Below, one piece after another: positions 25,637 through 33,462 of a DNA stretch of 43,325 nt (positions are counted from its first letter, which is position 1; every line of letters begins with the position of its first letter). Position numbers and translations under genes: made by a program. The DNA is from QAMX01 sp003149835 (GTDB taxonomy: Bacteria; Bacillota; Clostridia; Oscillospirales; QAMX01). Where the stretch lies: NCBI GenBank assembly GCA_959600635.1, contig CAUGMN010000012.1, forward strand, positions 1 to 43,325, read 5' to 3'. The notes beneath the pieces were generated by a model. That model was not told the DNA's origin. It did not search any database and worked only from the letters and a program-made list of their open reading frames with translations.

Positions 25637-25678
25637 CAAAAGCGGACGGGTATACTCCCGCCCGCTTTTGTTTCTTTG
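25637..25678 (+). terminator. Rho-independent terminator after the SASP gene
   Basis: CAAAAGCGGACGGG (25637-25650) pairs with CCCGCCCGCTTTTG (25657-25670) with one mismatch and a 6-base loop, followed by TTTCTTTG. Confidence 0.9.
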
Positions 25679-25693
25679 TAGGAGGTTCAGCGT

Positions 25694-25861
25694 ATGACAG
25701 AAATCCGGCTGAACGGTCATCAAAAAATTCGCGTTTGGTTTCTGCCGCGGCAGCCAAAACGCGCCATACCGCTTTCGGATTCAGTCAACGAGGCCGCCTT
25801 GCGTTGTTGCCGACGCCGTTCGCAGAAGCGCTGCCATCGCTTTGAAAAACGAAGCTGTTGA
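25694..25861 (+). CDS. possible small protein of 55 aa
   Basis: An ATG at 25694 follows TAGGAGGTTCAGCGT, a very good ribosome binding site placed just after the SASP terminator. The first 36 residues (MTEIRLNGHQKIRVWFLPRQ...) are protein-like; the end (RCCRRRSQKRCHRF) is rich in Arg and Cys, as in out-of-frame reading. It stops 8 bases before the convergent MFS gene. It may be a truncated or frameshifted gene remnant. No family is recognised. Confidence 0.3.
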   Translation: MTEIRLNGHQKIRVWFLPRQPKRAIPLSDSVNEAALRCCRRRSQKRCHRFEKRSC

Positions 25862-25869
25862 GAGTCGCG

Positions 25870-27036
25870 TCAGGAGCGGACCTCCATCTTCTGTTTCCGC
25901 AGCACCATCCACAAATAGAAAATCGAGGCAAACTGCAAAAGAGAGGCGGCCAGAAAAAGCGGCCGGTAAAAGCCGTGGAAAAGATAGGTGGCGGCATAGC
26001 CCGACAGACTGGCGCCGAGCGCTCTGGCAACGCCGGAGACGATCACCGTCAGCATCTGCGCCGTTACCTTCAATTCAGCCGGAGCAACTTGATCCATATA
26101 TACCACCATAACGACTGTACGAAGGATCAGCAGCCCCTGTACCAGCACTAAAAAATAGAACCAACGGTAATCCGGTACCAAAAAGATATAGAGAAAACGC
26201 AGCGCCGCGATCGTGCCGGCAAACATAAGAGTCCGCAGCGGGCTGAACCGGCGGAGAACGCGGTCTGAAAAAAACAGAACCGGCAGCTCGGTCAGAGTGA
26301 TAAAAAACAGAAAAAGGCCGAAGCTCGATGTGTTCCCGCCTAAGGCCTCGTAGTTGGGCAGGAAAAAGGTGTCCGCTAAACCGGATGCAAGGGCCGTGAT
26401 GCCGCTGGAGATCAGCAGCGGCATGACCCCCGGACGGCGCAAAAGGGTGCGCAGCTTGATTTTTTGCTTTTGTGTGTCTTTATGCTCAATACGAGGCACA
26501 AAGCACTGGATTGCTTGTAGCGCTAAGGCTCCTCCCACATAAAACGGAACAAATAAAGCGATATTTTTGTCTAAAATCCATCCGGTCACCAGACCGCTGA
26601 CCGCCCATCCGGCCGCGCCCATCAGCCGCACCCGTCCGAACGGACGGTTATTTGCCGAAAGGTATTCCAATGTGATAGCGTTGGAATACATGTCGTGCGG
26701 ACAGGCGAAAAAATGAAAAAGCGCCACCGTTCCCAAAAAGATCGCCGGTATTTCCAAATCAGGCAGAAACAATAGCGCGATCAATGCCGGAGCAACGGTT
26801 GAAAGCGCCAGCAGCGCATTTTTATAGCGCGCCCGATCCGCTAACCTCGCCCAGAAGGGCACGGCAACGATAGGCACCACGGTTGCAATCGATGAAGCAA
26901 TGCCGATTTCCGTGTCTGCCAGACCGCGCGCACCCATAAATTTGACGAAATAGGTTTGCATAACACAGTCCAAAAAAAAATAAGTAAAATACCAGATTAG
27001 AAGAATGAAATCCGCGTTTTTTGAACGGTTATGCAT
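25870..27036 (-). CDS. MFS transporter (MFS_1-like, LacY/nucleoside-symporter type)
   Basis: A 388-residue membrane protein with 12 predicted helices in two halves. The loop after helix 2 reads PFWARLADRARYKNALL, the MFS motif-A equivalent, and ACPHDMYSNAITLEYL with RPFGRVRLMGAAGWA fits the MFS_1-like family. The central loop (IEHKDTQKQKIKLRTLLRRPG) separates the halves. Substrate is not predictable. The ATG at 27036 follows GGGAGACAG. Neither neighbour is an obvious partner. No clear promoter was found in the 242-base gap upstream (27037-27278), which otherwise shows nothing recognisable. Confidence 0.82.
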   Translation of the reverse strand: MHNRSKNADFILLIWYFTYFFLDCVMQTYFVKFMGARGLADTEIGIASSIATVVPIVAVPFWARLADRARYKNALLALSTVAPALIALLFLPDLEIPAIFLGTVALFHFFACPHDMYSNAITLEYLSANNRPFGRVRLMGAAGWAVSGLVTGWILDKNIALFVPFYVGGALALQAIQCFVPRIEHKDTQKQKIKLRTLLRRPGVMPLLISSGITALASGLADTFFLPNYEALGGNTSSFGLFLFFITLTELPVLFFSDRVLRRFSPLRTLMFAGTIAALRFLYIFLVPDYRWFYFLVLVQGLLILRTVVMVVYMDQVAPAELKVTAQMLTVIVSGVARALGASLSGYAATYLFHGFYRPLFLAASLLQFASIFYLWMVLRKQKMEVRS

Positions 27037-27278
27037 GCAATTCTGTCTCCCATAGCTAACGAAATATACGCTTGTGAATCGGATTGGCCGAACGGAATTC
27101 CCGATCGTCGGTGAGGGCGTTCACACAGAAAACGCCGTTATGGTACAGCGGTCGAAACCTTTTTCCAAATTCGCAAAAATTCGCTGATCCGCCTCGGATT
27201 CGACCTCTCTTTTGTTCAGGAAAGCTGCCGGCCGGAACAAGAAAACGCCCGCAGCATCGACTCGATCCAGCGGCCGGT

Positions 27279-28586
27279 TTATTTCGCCGCCCACAGCTCC
27301 GTCAGGGCGCTGATCAGCCTGCGCGCGGTCTGCGGGCCGAGAGAATTGGTTTCCTCATAATGCCGTCTGCCGAATCGGTCTATGCCGCGGGCGATATACG
27401 GCTGCGATGCGTCGAGAGAAAAATCGTTTTCCGGCAGAATATAGCCGATCTCATCGTCACACAGCCCGAGCACAAGCGCGTCCGCCCCAAATACCCTGCA
27501 CAGAGCCGTCTCCGCCTCCGCGTTCGGATTCGCGCAGTCTTCCGAGCGGAGCATGCCGCCGAGCAGCAGCTCCGGGAACAACTCTCCCGGCACGCGGATC
27601 CATTTCAAACCGCCGAGTATCGTGACGCCCAGTTCAGTTTCACAGACATATCCGTTCCCCTCGCCGGCGCTGAGCGGCTGGTTCAAAATCCCCCGTTGAA
27701 CGGCCGTTTGAAAGGCCGGATTTTCCATCGGCAGGGTCACGGCCGCGCTCCGGTCGTCTATAAAGGGCGGCAGCTCGCTGTCCTGAATCGCCAGCGCAAC
27801 AGAGGCGAGCATCCGGCCCATCCGCAGCATCTGTTCCCTCAGAGGCAGAGGCGCACCCTCCCCGTCCCGAAAAATAGGCACCGTCTGCATGCCGCCCACA
27901 CAGCCGTTGAAAAACAACGCCCGCGCGCCGCTCTTCTCCTCATAGCGGCGGATCAGTTCCGCGGGGTAGTCGGGGGAAATCAGCGTGTTTTCTCCGCCGA
28001 GCGTTTCTGGGTGACAGTTAAAATGCAGGATGACGGTTTCAGCAGAACCGTCGTCCGGCCGGAAGCGCAGGCGGGTCAGTCGGCTGTCGCTGACCGCCGG
28101 GCTGCGGATATCCATAACCGCGTCGCGTAAACCTGGGGTTTGTCCGAAAGACAGCGTTCCCGTTCGCATATCAACCGCCGCGGCCTGCGCCGCCTCGACC
28201 GCGCGCGCACGGCACAGTTCAATATACGTTTCGTCCCTTCCTGAAATGCCGTTTTCCAAATCGCCCCACAGCCCCATCGTGTCGATGGCGGCGTGTGAAT
28301 GCGTAAACAGCAGATGAACCGCGTCGACCGCGCCGCCAAGCGCCCCGACAACTGCGGTGCGTATAGCCTGCACATCGTTCCGCGCCATTCCCGTCAGGTC
28401 GAAAACGAGAAACAAAATGGCCGTTTCTCCGGCGCTGATCAGCGCGGCGCGGACATAAAGAGGTTCATAGACGCCCGTCACCGGCTTATTCGCCCCGTAT
28501 CCCGACATAAAATACCGCTTTTGCCCAAGATCATCCGGCATGATTTCACGCGCCGCGTAGCCCAAAGACCATGTTCCGCCATCCAT
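27279..28586 (-). CDS. neutral/alkaline ceramidase-like hydrolase
   Basis: A 435-residue protein resembling the N-terminal catalytic domain of neutral ceramidases. It opens with LGYAAREIMPDD (ceramidase-type start) and has VHLLFTHSHAAIDTMGLWGD (about residues 90-109), the zinc-histidine region, HFNCHPETLG (about 189-198) and FFNGCVGGMQ (about 225-234). The C-terminal immunoglobulin-like domain of long ceramidases is absent and no signal peptide is seen, so the natural substrate may be another amide or ester. AGAAGGAGGAAATTTCG precedes the ATG. It lies 15 bases after the TtcA-like gene, in one operon. Confidence 0.65.
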   Translation of the reverse strand: MDGGTWSLGYAAREIMPDDLGQKRYFMSGYGANKPVTGVYEPLYVRAALISAGETAILFLVFDLTGMARNDVQAIRTAVVGALGGAVDAVHLLFTHSHAAIDTMGLWGDLENGISGRDETYIELCRARAVEAAQAAAVDMRTGTLSFGQTPGLRDAVMDIRSPAVSDSRLTRLRFRPDDGSAETVILHFNCHPETLGGENTLISPDYPAELIRRYEEKSGARALFFNGCVGGMQTVPIFRDGEGAPLPLREQMLRMGRMLASVALAIQDSELPPFIDDRSAAVTLPMENPAFQTAVQRGILNQPLSAGEGNGYVCETELGVTILGGLKWIRVPGELFPELLLGGMLRSEDCANPNAEAETALCRVFGADALVLGLCDDEIGYILPENDFSLDASQPYIARGIDRFGRRHYEETNSLGPQTARRLISALTELWAAK

Positions 28587-28601
28587 CGAAATTTCCTCCT
28601 T

Positions 28602-29315
28602 CTACTTTGTCTCCCAGCCATCGAGCGGGAGACGCTTCATCGCTCCGAAAATCTTTTCATAGAGATCCGCGCGTTCCTCTTTCCATACGGCCGCCAGTTC
28701 CTTTACGCGTTTCCGCTTGGAATTCCGATCCGCCGGACACGGGTTTTTCACGACCGGCAGCGCCGCCCGTTTTGCAAAAGAGGCGATCTCAAACTCACGG
28801 CAATAGAGCAGCGGCCGCACAGCGTAGAGACCGCTCCTATCCAAATATGTGACCGGCGCAAAACACGAAAGCCGCCCCTCGTAGATTAAGGAGAGCAAAA
28901 ACGTATCCACCGCGTCGTCGAGATGGTGGCCAAGCGCAACCTTGTTGCAGCCCCATTCCAATGCGGCGTTGTTCAGAGCGCCGCGCCGCATGTTCGCGCA
29001 GAGCGAACAGGGATTTTCCTCCTTGCGGATGTCAAAAACGACGGTTTTGATGTCCGTTTTGACAATTCGATACGGCACTTCGAGCCGTTCGCACAGCTCG
29101 GCGACAGGCGCAAAATCCATCTCCTCATAGCCGAGATCCAAACTAATCGCTTTGACGGCAAAGCGCTCTGGATAAAAGCGCGACAGCCTCGCCAAAGCGC
29201 ACAGCGCCGTCAGGCTGTCCTTTCCGCCTGAAACACCGACGGCGACGCAGTCTCCGTCGGAAAACATCTCAAAATCTTCCACACATCGGCGGACATGGCT
29301 CAAAATCTTCTGCAT
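28602..29315 (-). CDS. TtcA-family PP-loop protein (tRNA 2-thiolation type)
   Basis: A 237-residue N-type ATP pyrophosphatase. The PP-loop is GVSGGKDSLTAL (about residues 26-37). CSLCANMRRGAL carries the CxxC of the TtcA family, KVALGHHLDDAVDTFLLSL the conserved HxxDD segment, and NPCPADRNSKRKRVKEL a later Cys. TtcA-type enzymes thiolate C32 of tRNA with a 4Fe-4S cluster. The ATG at 29315 follows AAAGGAAAACGCGAG; an ATG 24 bases upstream lacks a site. The ceramidase-like gene follows. A promoter and a perfect palindrome lie in its leader. Confidence 0.82.
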   Translation of the reverse strand: MQKILSHVRRCVEDFEMFSDGDCVAVGVSGGKDSLTALCALARLSRFYPERFAVKAISLDLGYEEMDFAPVAELCERLEVPYRIVKTDIKTVVFDIRKEENPCSLCANMRRGALNNAALEWGCNKVALGHHLDDAVDTFLLSLIYEGRLSCFAPVTYLDRSGLYAVRPLLYCREFEIASFAKRAALPVVKNPCPADRNSKRKRVKELAAVWKEERADLYEKIFGAMKRLPLDGWETK

Positions 29316-29521
29316 CTCGCGTTTTCCTTTATTGATCATTCCCGCTATTGATCATTGCCGCGCATCCGCCGTTCCCACGCTCCGGCGGCCGCCTGCGGCT
29401 CTCTGCGGGAAAATTTCTTGGTACAACCGACGCGCCGATTTCCATCCGGAACATACGGAGCCGCCCGCTGCTTTCCAACACGGTCCGCCGGAGGAGAGCA
29501 GCGCCGGCGCGGCAGACAAAC

Positions 29522-29549
29522 GCCGTCCGGAGAAATTTCTCCGGACGGC
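29522..29549. promoter_or_regulatory. 28-bp perfect palindrome between the DUF4097 and ttcA-like genes
   Basis: GCCGTCCGGAGAAA (29522-29535) is followed directly by its reverse complement TTTCTCCGGACGGC (29536-29549). It may be the terminator of the DUF4097 operon (stop at 29578), a leader hairpin of the ttcA-like transcript, or a protein-binding site just after the -10 element. Confidence 0.6.
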
Positions 29550-29552
29550 CTT

Positions 29553-29581
29553 ATTGTATCATACCCTATCGCCGGCGTCAA
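29553..29581 (-). promoter_or_regulatory. promoter upstream of the ttcA-like gene
   Basis: Minus strand: TTGACG (29581-29576), a 17-base spacer, TACAAT (29558-29553). The -35 overlaps the TGA stop codon of the DUF4097 gene. The leader to the ttcA-like start would be about 230 bases and begins inside the palindrome at 29522-29549. Confidence 0.6.
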
Positions 29582-30462
29582 TCGCCTGATTTGAGAAATT
29601 CAATATCAATCGTTCCGTTTGAGGTCTTGACGTCCAGCCGCTTGTCGCCGCTCCCCCAATCCTCAGGGAGATGATTCTCTCCGTTTGAGGTCTTGCTCGT
29701 GATCCGATAATTTCCTTCCCAATCGTCGATTGATCCGGCAATGCTTCCGTTGGAACTTTTTAACGTGATCGCTTCTCCGGCAAAAATGGAATCCAGCGAC
29801 ACGGCGCCGTTCGAGGTCGTCAGCGTCAGCTCCGTTCCGCAGCGAACCAGCTCCGCGGTCATACGCCCGTTACTCGTCTCGGCCCGGATGCCTGCGCCTG
29901 TCTCGACGCCTTTCAGCAGCACTGCGCCGTTTGAAGTGACCGCGCTGATATTCATAGCGGAGCTGTCCCGGATCTCAATCCGGCCGTTATCCGTCTTTAA
30001 ATTCATGTCGCCGTCTATGTCAAGGCCGTTGACCGTTACCGTGCTGTTTGAGGTATCCGCGGCAATAGCGCCGACATATTCGGCAGGCAGCGCGACAGTG
30101 ACGCTAATCTGCTGAAAATTCAAATTGAACAGCTTTTCATACCACTTCCGGTCATTGCGGTAGACGATTTCCAGCGTTCCGTTTTCTGTCCGGATATCGT
30201 AGAACTCCCGATCGCTTTCGTAGTACGTCACATGGATCTGCGAATCGTCAGAGCGCACAAAGCGGATCGCGTGATTGTCGTCTCTGACGCTGACGAGCGA
30301 CAGCCCGTCGATCTGCGCCGAAAAGCTTTTTTCTTCATACACCCTTGTCTGAAATGCGTCGAACCTGCCGCCGGCCACGGCAACCGCCGCCGCAAACAAG
30401 CCGAGACCGCAAATAACGCTGGCCAGCGCGATCGCTAAAAGCGCCTTAGTTCCTTTCTTCAT
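29578..30462 (-). CDS. DUF4097 beta-strand repeat protein
   Basis: A 294-residue protein with one N-terminal membrane anchor (about residues 8-31) and an extracytoplasmic beta-helix-like domain. From about residue 135 the motif TSNG or TDNG recurs at roughly 16-20 residue intervals (DTSNSTVTV, KTDNGRIEI, VTSNGAVLL, ETSNGRMTA, TTSNGAVSL, KSSNGSIAG, KTSNGENHL, KTSNGTIDI), each marking a turn. The function is not established; such proteins commonly sit with PadR and DUF1700 genes and may take part in envelope-stress sensing. Its start overlaps the end of the DUF1700 gene by 17 bases, showing translational coupling. Confidence 0.88.
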   Translation of the reverse strand: MKKGTKALLAIALASVICGLGLFAAAVAVAGGRFDAFQTRVYEEKSFSAQIDGLSLVSVRDDNHAIRFVRSDDSQIHVTYYESDREFYDIRTENGTLEIVYRNDRKWYEKLFNLNFQQISVTVALPAEYVGAIAADTSNSTVTVNGLDIDGDMNLKTDNGRIEIRDSSAMNISAVTSNGAVLLKGVETGAGIRAETSNGRMTAELVRCGTELTLTTSNGAVSLDSIFAGEAITLKSSNGSIAGSIDDWEGNYRITSKTSNGENHLPEDWGSGDKRLDVKTSNGTIDIEFLKSGD

Positions 30463-31057
30463 TGGAACGCCCTCCCCGAATCAATTTCGATTTGATTTTC
30501 CGTCCGATACGCGCAGTCGCCCCGATTACGCCCCGGGTAACCGCCCGCGATGCAAAAAAGGCGAATATGCAGGCTCCGGCACAGAAGAAAGCCGCCCCCA
30601 GCGCAGCCAGCCCCATGTGCGTCCCCTCGGAGAACAGAAAAGGCGTCGCCGCAAAGGCGGCAACCGCCGCGAGCCCCAGAGCGAACACGACGGAGAAAAA
30701 AACCAAAACAACCGACCAAACGACGATGTAGACCGACAAAGTCACGGCGAACGCAGCCATCAGCAAGGGAAACCAGACGGGAAAACCAAGGACGATTAAG
30801 ACAACGCTCCATGCCCCGGCGGTCTTTTTGGGTCTGATGCGTTCTTTGACGAGCACAGAGATCGGCGTTTCCTGTAAGATCCGCCCGGCAATGACCGCCG
30901 GCGATTCCAAACCGTTGACCGCAGCCTCCTCGTCCAGCCCCTCCTCGATACGGTCATCGATGATTTCGCTGTAATAGGCGACCGATTTTTCGATCTCGCT
31001 CTGCGGCAGCGCCGTCAAACGTCCCGACAGCTCTGCCAAAAACGCGCTCTTGGTCAT
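30446..31057 (-). CDS. DUF1700 (HAAS-domain) membrane protein
   Basis: A 203-residue protein. The N-terminal helical signaling domain (about residues 1-65: MTKSAFLAELSGRLTALPQS... YYSEIIDDRIEEGLDEEAAV) is the DUF1700/HAAS pattern, followed by four hydrophobic helices (about 85-190). This family usually follows a PadR repressor. The ATG at 31057 overlaps the PadR stop codon (ATGA), and AAAGGAGAGG precedes it. The DUF4097 gene starts before this gene ends. Confidence 0.87.
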   Translation of the reverse strand: MTKSAFLAELSGRLTALPQSEIEKSVAYYSEIIDDRIEEGLDEEAAVNGLESPAVIAGRILQETPISVLVKERIRPKKTAGAWSVVLIVLGFPVWFPLLMAAFAVTLSVYIVVWSVVLVFFSVVFALGLAAVAAFAATPFLFSEGTHMGLAALGAAFFCAGACIFAFFASRAVTRGVIGATARIGRKIKSKLIRGGRSNEERN

Positions 31058-31368
31058 GACTGAACCTCTCCTTTGATAAATTGATAGACTTTTAAAACCG
31101 TTTCCCACTCGTTGAGAAACTCGCCGATCCGTTCCCGCCCCTGCTGCGTGATTTTATAATATTTCCGCAGACGGCCGTTGTGTTCGACGGCATAGACGCA
31201 TAAACACGCGCCGTTCTCTAAGCGCTTTAAGATCGGATACAGCGTGGACTCCGATATCTCAATGTACGCCGACAGCTCTTTGACGATCTGATACCCATAA
31301 GAGTCCCCTCTGAGGAGTACGGCGAGCACGCACGCTTCCAGCATTCCCCGTTTTAACTGTGCATCCAC
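31054..31368 (-). CDS. PadR family transcriptional regulator
   Basis: A 104-residue winged-helix regulator. LKRGMLEACVLAVLLRGDSYGYQIVKEL and ISESTLYPILKRLENGACL are the PadR signatures, with RKYYKITQQGRERIGEF as the wing. It probably represses its own operon, since a 13-bp inverted repeat lies between the -35 and -10 elements of its promoter. The start is the GTG at 31368 after AGGAGGTGTTTAG. The gene overlaps the DUF1700 gene by four bases. Confidence 0.92.
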   Translation of the reverse strand: MDAQLKRGMLEACVLAVLLRGDSYGYQIVKELSAYIEISESTLYPILKRLENGACLCVYAVEHNGRLRKYYKITQQGRERIGEFLNEWETVLKVYQFIKGEVQS

Positions 31369-31391
31369 CTAAACACCTCCTGACGCAATAT

Positions 31392-31420
31392 ATTATGCCA
31401 TACATAGTATGCTGTGTCAA
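31392..31420 (-). promoter_or_regulatory. sigma-A promoter of the padR operon
   Basis: Minus strand: TTGACA (31420-31415), a 17-base spacer, CATAAT (31397-31392), 24 bases before the GTG start. Confidence 0.8.
31399..31411. promoter_or_regulatory. operator candidate for the PadR regulator
   Basis: CATAC-ATA-GTATG is an inverted repeat lying wholly within the spacer of the padR promoter. Binding there would block RNA polymerase, as expected for an autorepressor. Confidence 0.5.
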
Positions 31421-31467
31421 GAGGCATTTGTCGAATCGTGAAAGTTTTTTTCAGCTTTCATCGCCGC

Positions 31468-31497
31468 TTGCCAAAACGTGTCGCAACGTGATATAAT
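31468..31497 (+). promoter_or_regulatory. sigma-A promoter of trmB
   Basis: TTGCCA (31468-31473), an 18-base spacer, TATAAT (31492-31497). The leader to the trmB start would be about 190 bases of GC-rich sequence with several short inverted repeats and no recognised riboswitch. Confidence 0.65.
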
Positions 31498-31696
31498 AAA
31501 ATTGATTGAGAAATTACTGCGGATACAATGGGTAGCAAGGCGGAGCGCGCGCCGCTTCCCCTCGCAGCCGCCGCGTCCTTTTGCATCGCCGGCACGGAAA
31601 GGACGGCGCGTTTTGTGCGGCGGATGCCGTGCTTCTTCGGCGGGCGCGCAGGCCGCTTTATCCGTTGCAGGCTCTTTTCAGGAGGAATCGCCTTAT

Positions 31697-32386
31697 ATGG
31701 CTCGAATGAGAAAAAAGAAAAATCTTCTGCCGCGTATGGAGCGCTGCGCCGCTTATCAGATCCAGCCGCCGCTCCCGCTTCCGGGCCAATGGCGCGCGCG
31801 CTTTGACGCCGCGCCGCAAGCTCGGCTCGCGTTGGAAATCGGCTGCGGCAAAGGCGGTTTTGCCGTCAAAACAGCTCTGTCCGACGAGAGCGTATGTTTT
31901 CTGGCGATGGACCGCGTCAACGAAGCGCTCATCGTCGGCATGGAGCGCGCCAACGCGGAGGGTATAAAAAATCTCCGCTTTTTAAGCGGAGACTGCGCAA
32001 AGCTCGCCGAGCTGTTCGCCCCGGGAGAAATCGACGAGATCTATCTGAACTTTTCCGACCCATGGCCCAGCAAGCGGCACGCCAAACGCCGCCTGACGCA
32101 CCGCGGCTTTTTAGCGCTTTATCAGACCGTGCTGTCCGACAAGGGCGTTTTATGTTTCAAAACGGATAACCGGGATTTGTTTGAATTCAGCCTCGCCGAA
32201 TTCTCCGAGAGCGGCTGGGCGCTCCATAACATCACCTATGATCTCCATGCGACCGATCTGCCCAACCTTACGACTGAATATGAGGATAAATTTGCCGCGG
32301 CCGGTCTGCCGATTCACCGGTTTGAGGCGCGAAAAAAGGGGAATTCCAATGAAATTTCCGCTGCTTCTCCGCCAGAGAAAATATGA
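31697..32386 (+). CDS. trmB: tRNA (guanine-N7-)-methyltransferase
   Basis: A 229-residue SAM-dependent enzyme that makes m7G46 in tRNA. The SAM-binding motif is LALEIGCGKGGFAVKTA (about residues 45-61). IYLNFSDPWPSKRHAKRRLTH (about 117-137) is the TrmB catalytic hallmark, and TTEYEDKFAAAGLPIHRFEA the conserved C-terminal segment. The ATG at 31697 follows AGGAGGAA; the frame is open upstream to near the promoter but without a site. The last 17 residues extend past the family's usual end and overlap the next gene. Confidence 0.92.
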   Translation: MARMRKKKNLLPRMERCAAYQIQPPLPLPGQWRARFDAAPQARLALEIGCGKGGFAVKTALSDESVCFLAMDRVNEALIVGMERANAEGIKNLRFLSGDCAKLAELFAPGEIDEIYLNFSDPWPSKRHAKRRLTHRGFLALYQTVLSDKGVLCFKTDNRDLFEFSLAEFSESGWALHNITYDLHATDLPNLTTEYEDKFAAAGLPIHRFEARKKGNSNEISAASPPEKI

Positions 32387-32921
32387 AAAATGTCTGACGT
32401 CGCATATTCGCCGCGCCTACCGGCTGATCGGCAGCGCGACGCCGATCAGCGCCGACTGCGGCCAGCTCTGCGGCGCGGCCTGCTGCAAGGCGCCCGAGGG
32501 GGCGGAGGCCGAATACGGTATGCTTTTGTTTCCCGGCGAGGAGCTGCTGCTCAAAGGCGACGCGCATTTCACCCTGTCAGAGCTGCCTCCGCCGAAAGGG
32601 TTTTCCAAAAAGGTCTGGTTCGCCGCCTGCGACGGGTCTTGCGACAGAAAAAAGCGGCCGCTCGCCTGCCGCATTTTTCCCTGTCTGCCCTATATCCCGC
32701 CGCAGAGCCGCGGCAACCGCTACGCCTATCCGGCCGTCATCCGCGACCCCCGCGCCGGCATTGTCTGCCCGCTGGTCGCCCGCAACGCCAACCACATCGA
32801 GGAAAAGTTTTACGCGGCCGTTTCCAAAGCGGCGGCCTCTCTGCTCTCCTGCCGCGAACACCGGCGCTTTTTGCTCGCGCTTTCGGCGCTCAGCGACGAT
32901 TATCTGCGTTTTTTATACTGA
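32349..32921 (+). CDS. conserved Cys-rich hypothetical protein
   Basis: A 190-residue soluble protein. Cysteines cluster as CGQLCGAACCKAPEG (about residues 39-53), CDGSCDRKKRPLACRIFPCLPY (about 94-115) and further Cys at CPLV and CREH, suggesting bound metal or an iron-sulfur cluster, somewhat like YkgJ-type proteins. The function is unknown. AAAGGGGAATTCCA precedes the ATG at 32349, which lies inside trmB, giving a 38-base overlap and likely translational coupling. Its 3' end overlaps the convergent gtrA gene by 22 bases. Confidence 0.7.
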   Translation: MKFPLLLRQRKYEKCLTSHIRRAYRLIGSATPISADCGQLCGAACCKAPEGAEAEYGMLLFPGEELLLKGDAHFTLSELPPPKGFSKKVWFAACDGSCDRKKRPLACRIFPCLPYIPPQSRGNRYAYPAVIRDPRAGIVCPLVARNANHIEEKFYAAVSKAAASLLSCREHRRFLLALSALSDDYLRFLY

Positions 32922-33403
32922 TCTGCGCAGGATGATATTCTCTTTTCCCTGAATACAAACAGCTTTTGCCCGTAATAGCTGACGACGAAAATGGAAACGT
33001 CGGTGATGACCTTGGCGACAAGCGCGTTGATATGGAAGACGACATGAAACAGCGTGATGCAGAGATTGCCCAGAACGGCGACGACGAGCGCGACGAGCAT
33101 ATATTTGCCCATCCGCGACAGCACGCTTCCCCCGCCTTTTTTCTGAAAAACCAGATAATTATTGAAATAAAAGTTTTCCACCGAGCTGACGACCCGCGCG
33201 GCGGTATAGGCGATGTTGATGTCGTTCAGCTTGAAAATACATACTCCGAATATGACGACGTCCCATCCTGTGACAATATGATACCGGTGCAGAAAAAAGA
33301 GCGTCAACAGATAAATCGCATAATCGAGCGCCGTCGCCAGCAGCGACGACAGCGTGTATATCACGACCTCGCGGAGATCAATGGTTTTTCCAAATACTTT
33401 CAT
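32900..33403 (-). CDS. GtrA family membrane protein
   Basis: A 167-residue protein with four membrane helices: about residues 14-35, 48-70 (less hydrophobic), 98-122 and 127-150. EVVIYTLSSLLATALDYAIYLLT, NFYFNNYLVFQKK and VSIFVVSYYGQKLFVF match the GtrA pattern. GtrA-like proteins are thought to flip lipid-linked sugars made by a family 2 glycosyltransferase, and such a gene lies divergently 59 bases away. The ATG at 33403 is preferred; GAGGGG lies upstream. A TTG at 33415 is immediately next to that site and is less likely. Confidence 0.85.
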   Translation of the reverse strand: MKVFGKTIDLREVVIYTLSSLLATALDYAIYLLTLFFLHRYHIVTGWDVVIFGVCIFKLNDINIAYTAARVVSSVENFYFNNYLVFQKKGGGSVLSRMGKYMLVALVVAVLGNLCITLFHVVFHINALVAKVITDVSIFVVSYYGQKLFVFREKRISSCADQYKKRR

Positions 33404-33462
33404 GCCGGCAGGCAAACCCCTCTAACATTCTGTTTGATTTTCCATAAAAGGTAAGGTGGACT

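Noticed and set aside
29332..29356. Direct repeat ATTGATCATT in the ttcA leader as a mobile-element footprint
   Set aside because: The two copies are only 16 bases apart with nothing inserted between them; a simple tandem duplication is enough.
31498..31696. Riboswitch or T-box upstream of trmB
   Set aside because: The leader is long and GC-rich, but no T-box sequence, aptamer core or terminator/antiterminator pair can be identified.
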